Assembly (NCBI RefSeq): GCF_020360975.1
Contig: NW_025408681.1
Span: forward strand, 1,736,001-1,800,000
Length of the DNA stretch: 64,000 bases
From: Hirsutella rhossiliensis
Taxonomy: Eukaryota; Ascomycota; Sordariomycetes; Hypocreales; Ophiocordycipitaceae
Direction: 5' to 3'
Shown piece by piece: positions 60,337-64,000 of this stretch. Both the position numbers and the translations under genes were made by a program. The notes under the pieces were generated by a model. It worked only from the letters and a program-made list of their open reading frames with translations. It was not told the DNA's origin and made no database searches. Within the stretch, counting starts at the first letter, position 1, and every line of letters starts with the position of its first letter.

Positions 60337-61118
60337 GGGCCCTTTATTTCTCTTTGGGGAGTACAGCCGTTTTTTTTTGGGAGCCGGGTGCATTTCATGT
60401 ATGATATCATGTGGGGAGTAAGCTTGGGTCGTGTACTTTCTTTGGGGTTAGACCAACAAAGACGTTTGGAAAGAGGCAAAATGGCCGTTGGCTGTTGGAC
60501 ATGGATGAGCGCCGCCGCAGACAGCATGCAATCTACCTCGTGACCCTACCCCTTGAAACGCCACGCACAACACGATGAAAAGAGGCACACATGAGGCTGA
60601 GCGCCAGAGTCCCCGTTCATCGGCTACCGTCTAATTATACGTCCACCCCGCGCCGCAGCTACAGCCATGCAACAACACCGCGCCAGTTTCCGAGGCCCCC
60701 AGCCCCAGACGACACGTACATCCCGCTTGCCGCCATACAAATCATGAGTCCTTGGTGGCCGAAACGAGCCTTCCCCCGAAACGATTGTTTTGCCAGCCTC
60801 GAGCATCCCCCCCCCCCTTGCCCGTGACGCCACATGGTGATCTGAGAAAAAGCACAAAGCGTGGCCAAGGGAAACAGAGAAGTAAAGAAAACAGAAGATT
60901 CAGGGGAAGATTCAGAATAAAAAGGTAAAATAATAAGTATATAGGGCACGTGAAGCAGAAAGGGTTTTTCGTCAAGAGAGGCGTCTCGCGTTCCCGCTTC
61001 CGAGCATAGCCTTTTCAAAGATATTTGAGAGTGGCGATGTCTGTGAGTGGTGGTAGTGGTGGGTGGAATCTGTTTTTGAGTGTCTTCCCGGTTGGTTGGG
61101 CCGTGAGTTTGCCGCGCC
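60337..61118. other. Convergent intergenic region
   Basis: Between the stop codons of glycerol kinase and the guanylyltransferase; should contain both 3' untranslated regions. A T-run lies near 60370 and a C-run near 60808. No gene seen. Confidence 0.7.
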
Positions 61119-62406
61119 TCACATGATGATGGCGGGGACGTCGACGTTGGCCTTGATGGACTTGTGCGGCAGGACACTGCCGCCGTTGACGTAGATTTCG
61201 TCGCCGATGGTCACGTCGTCGCCCAGGACCGTCACGTTCTCCAGGCGCGCCCAGCGGCCAACGATGCTGTTCCAGCCAACAATGGTGGACTTGACCCAGG
61301 CGTGGTCCTTGACCTTTGAGCCGCGCAAGAGGACGCAGCGCTGTAGCCGCACGCCGTCTCCGACCACCACGTTGGGGCCAATGGTCACGTTGGGGCCGAT
61401 CCTGCAGTTCTTGCCGATCTTGGCAGACGGGTCGATGAGGACATTGCCGCCGTGGACGTAGGACTCGGTAGGGGGGGTCAGCTCCTTGCTGGCGCGCTTG
61501 GTGAGGGAGGAGAGGTAGAGGCAGGTGCCGCTGAGGAAATCCTTGGGCTGGCCAACGTCCATCCAGAAGCCGTCGAGGTCGAACGAGTGCAGTTGGTTGT
61601 CGCGGACCATGGAGGGGAACGTCTCCTTTTCGATGGAGGTGGGGCGCAGCTCGATGCGTTTGAGAACCGACGTGTTGAAGATGTACATGCCGGCATTGAT
61701 TCTGTTGCCCACGAATTCGACGGGCTTCTCGACGAAGCGATCGATGCGCGAGGGGTGGTTGGGCTGGTGGACGACGACGCCATACTTGGAGGGCTCCTCG
61801 ACCTTTGTGACGACGATTGTGCCCTCGTCGCCGTGGTTCTTGTGAAATTGCAACAAGTCGGCAAAGGGGTAGTCGCAGATGACGTCCGAGTTGAGGACAA
61901 AGAAGGGGGAGTCGTCCTTGAGCAGGATCTTCTCTGCCAGCTTGAGGGGCCCTGCCGTGTCGAGGGGTTCAGACTCGACGGAGAATTCAATGTTGATGTT
62001 GTATTTTCGCTCGTACTGGTGCGAGACGTGTCAGCGAGTGATGCGGGAAGGGAACAAGAAGAGAGCGACGATGCGGGGCGGAAAACGCACTTCGGCGAGG
62101 AACTTTTCCATAACCTCAGGTCGGTAGTTGACAGCGAGAATAATGTCTTTGACACCAGCAGCGACAAGCGCCTCTATCTGGTGGACAATCATGGGCTTGT
62201 TGCAGAACTCGACAAGGGGTTTGGGAAGCGTGAGAGTCTGGCGCGCTGGCGAGTCAGTGGAGTGCGCGGGGTTTGGTCACCAGGACGGGGAAGGGCATCG
62301 CGTACGAGGGGGCGAAGGCGGGTGCCAAAGCCACCGACCAAAATAAGTCCTGCGTGTCGGTCAGCCGGGCCGAAGTTGGCCAGAGCGAGGTCGACGAACC
62401 CTTCAT
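61119..62406 (-). CDS. mpg1: Mannose-1-phosphate guanylyltransferase (GDP-mannose pyrophosphorylase)
   Basis: Makes GDP-mannose from mannose 1-phosphate and GTP in the cytosol, the mannosyl donor for N- and O-glycosylation, GPI anchors and cell-wall mannan. Four exons: 62406-62400, 62349-62306, 62237-62091 and 62015-61119, with introns of 50, 68 and 75 nt, give 364 residues, the usual fungal length. The first coding exon is only 7 nt (ATG AAG G) and is supported because splicing yields [17 protein letters not shown] followed by [15 protein letters not shown], the full nucleotidyltransferase signature. Other blocks: [12 protein letters not shown] (metal and nucleotide site), [35 protein letters not shown]. 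The C-terminal part (about 250-340) has left-handed beta-helix hexapeptide repeats ([20 protein letters not shown]). The start has a good context (CCGCCACC before ATG). Confidence 0.95.
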
Positions 62407-64000
62407 GGTGGCGGGAGAGGGCTTGGACTCGGGGAGCTTGGGGTGGCTGATGGAAAAGGCGGGCGACGCGTCCGGGAAACGAGGCGAGGTCGGGGAGAGG
62501 AGTCGAGCGGGATTGAGACGACGGCGGCCGGGAAGAGCGAGCGAAGGCGACGACAGGAACGAACGTGTATAGAGGCGCGTCAAGGGACGGTGGCGGGCGG
62601 TTGAAGGCGGGAATCGCGGAAGATGAGGAAGAGTTGGGAGCGTGCGGGCGAGATGCAAGGTTTTTGTGACGAAGGTGGTCTGGATTGGGAGTTGTCGACT
62701 GCGAGGAGTCGTTCGGAGTACTGGACTCGACACGAGCGAAGACGAGGGTGTACTCCGTATCAACGGTACAGTGCAGTACCTACGGCGACGCGACACGAGG
62801 ATGCGGTGGGGGCCGAGGCGGGCCGATGGGCGCGTCCTAGGGATATGCCTCCGTATGTCTGTATGTAAGTACTACGGATACTTATACTTACAGTCAGGTA
62901 AGTAGGTAAGGTAGGTAGGTAATTACAGACTCGAGGCATTGGTCCCCGCTCTGCTACCCCCTTTTGCCCCTCCCAGGACAAGATGCACTGCATTCCTCAC
63001 CAGCAGCTTCTAGAGGGCAACGGCTACTAATCACGCCCTTTCTCACGGTGTCATGAGCGTTGATCTACGTCATTGCCCGTCCTATTTCCAATGAGCCATC
63101 GTGAAAACACCATGTTGGGACAGCAATGGGTGTTGGCCTAGGGAATGTACATCTGTACAGCTGTGGAAGCCCAGTGGAGGCGCTGCTGGATAGGGCAGTA
63201 ATATCCACAGAATGGGCCTTTTTGGGGACAGCGCTAGGCACGTTGCAGTGTGCAAACAAACATGTCTTCGGGTGACGGCGACGGAAGTGAGGAGACGGGA
63301 CAACAGGAAATGGGATGATGCGAGCCTCCGCCGCAGTCTTTTGTGCCCGGCAATGAAGCCCTGTATGCGAGTCGGCTGTACCAAATAGGTAACTTACACC
63401 GTCTACTTGAGGAATTGCCTGCGTCGCCTATCGTCGGAGTTGCAATGTTCAGGTACCTGCCAGTATCCTTCATGCACGTGCCAGTACTCGACGAAAGTGC
63501 GCTCAAGTATCCGCACGCTTGGAATCGTCGCCCGCCGCACTGTATACATGCGTCTCGGCAATGAACCGTCTTGGCATATCAGTACCTGACAGGGCCAAGC
63601 GCCGGGCAGTGATGAGCGGCTTCCCCCCATTTTGCATCAACAACGGCCAACCGCTCTCTTCTCGCCTCCCGCCGAGCGATGAGCTACGCGCGCCGACATT
63701 TCCATCATCGACGAATCCTCTTCCTCTCTCCGAGCGAGCCGCCGACCGACCCACGCAAAGTCCATTCATTGCAAACTGCACATGTCATGCGATGCGACGT
63801 GCACAGCCCATCCGTACGTTTATGCCAGGGTAGACGCTTCATTACCTACCCCCTTCCCATCGTCGACGAATCCGTCCTTCGACGACCAAGGGCAATCAAA
63901 ATAAAGGGGGGAGACCGTTGCAAGCCGAGCTCGGGCATCCCGCGCCGTCGTGGCCAAAGGGTCCGACTCGTCAGGATCAGTGGCCGGACGGGAGCCAATT
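62407..64000. other. Upstream region of mpg1, no further gene seen
   Basis: 1.6 kb to the window end. It should hold the mpg1 promoter: a GTAC/TAGG-rich cluster lies at about 62718-62922, including an exact TACTCCGTA (62751-62759) and a GTAG-type short repeat (62897-62922). Open frames beyond 63000 show no recognisable domain; a gene beginning outside the window cannot be judged. Confidence 0.5.
62897..62922. repeat. GTAG/GTAAG short tandem repeat
   Basis: Irregular repeats of GTAAGTAGGTAAGGTAGGTAG type, about 0.5 kb upstream of mpg1. Confidence 0.7.

Noticed and set aside
1..64000. tRNA, 5S rRNA, transposon or CRISPR signals
   Set aside because: I looked for T-arm-like GGTTCGANNCC words with matching A-boxes, transposase or reverse-transcriptase motifs, long terminal repeats and regularly spaced repeats, and found none that hold up by eye; a tRNAscan or repeat search could still find diverged ones.

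Overview
The window is nuclear DNA from a filamentous ascomycete, most likely a Sordariomycete of the order Hypocreales. The evidence is GC-rich coding sequence, 49-68 nt introns with GTNNGT-like donors and CTRAY-type branch points, and families such as BYS1 and the AreA-type GATA_AreA/DUF3295 protein. The order-level placement is inference.

Left part (1-45.6 kb) is gene-poor. It holds the 3' part of the chaperonin subunit gene cct5 (1-1600, +), a large CHY-type zinc-finger protein (6737-8821, +), a GATA_AreA/DUF3295 protein related to the Mks1 regulator group (21121-22904, -), and a small secreted BYS1-family protein (36680-37147, -). They are separated by stretches of 5.1, 12.3, 13.8 and 8.5 kb in which I see no convincing gene, only microsatellites, short tandem repeats, hairpins and recurrent short words.

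Right part (45.6-62.4 kb) is compact. It holds a long-chain acyl-CoA synthetase (45624-47881, +), a Doa4-like ubiquitin protease (48902-52032, -) head-to-head with the ESCRT-0 subunit vps27 (53290-55718, +), a conserved protein of unknown function broken by an in-frame TAG (56505-57626, -), glycerol kinase (58592-60336, +), and mannose-1-phosphate guanylyltransferase (61119-62406, -). I rebuilt the exon structures by matching splice sites to reading phase; each resulting frame closes exactly.

Functionally, the right part joins lipid and glycerol activation, nucleotide-sugar supply for glycosylation and cell wall, and endosomal sorting. The Doa4-like enzyme and Vps27 act on the same ubiquitinated cargo, so their shared 1.26-kb divergent promoter is notable. 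I saw no tRNA, rRNA, CRISPR array, transposase or viral gene. The observations most worth checking are the TAG-interrupted conserved gene, the divergent ESCRT pair, the 7-nt first coding exon of the guanylyltransferase gene, and the repeated TACGGAGTA and GTAC-rich words in the non-coding DNA.
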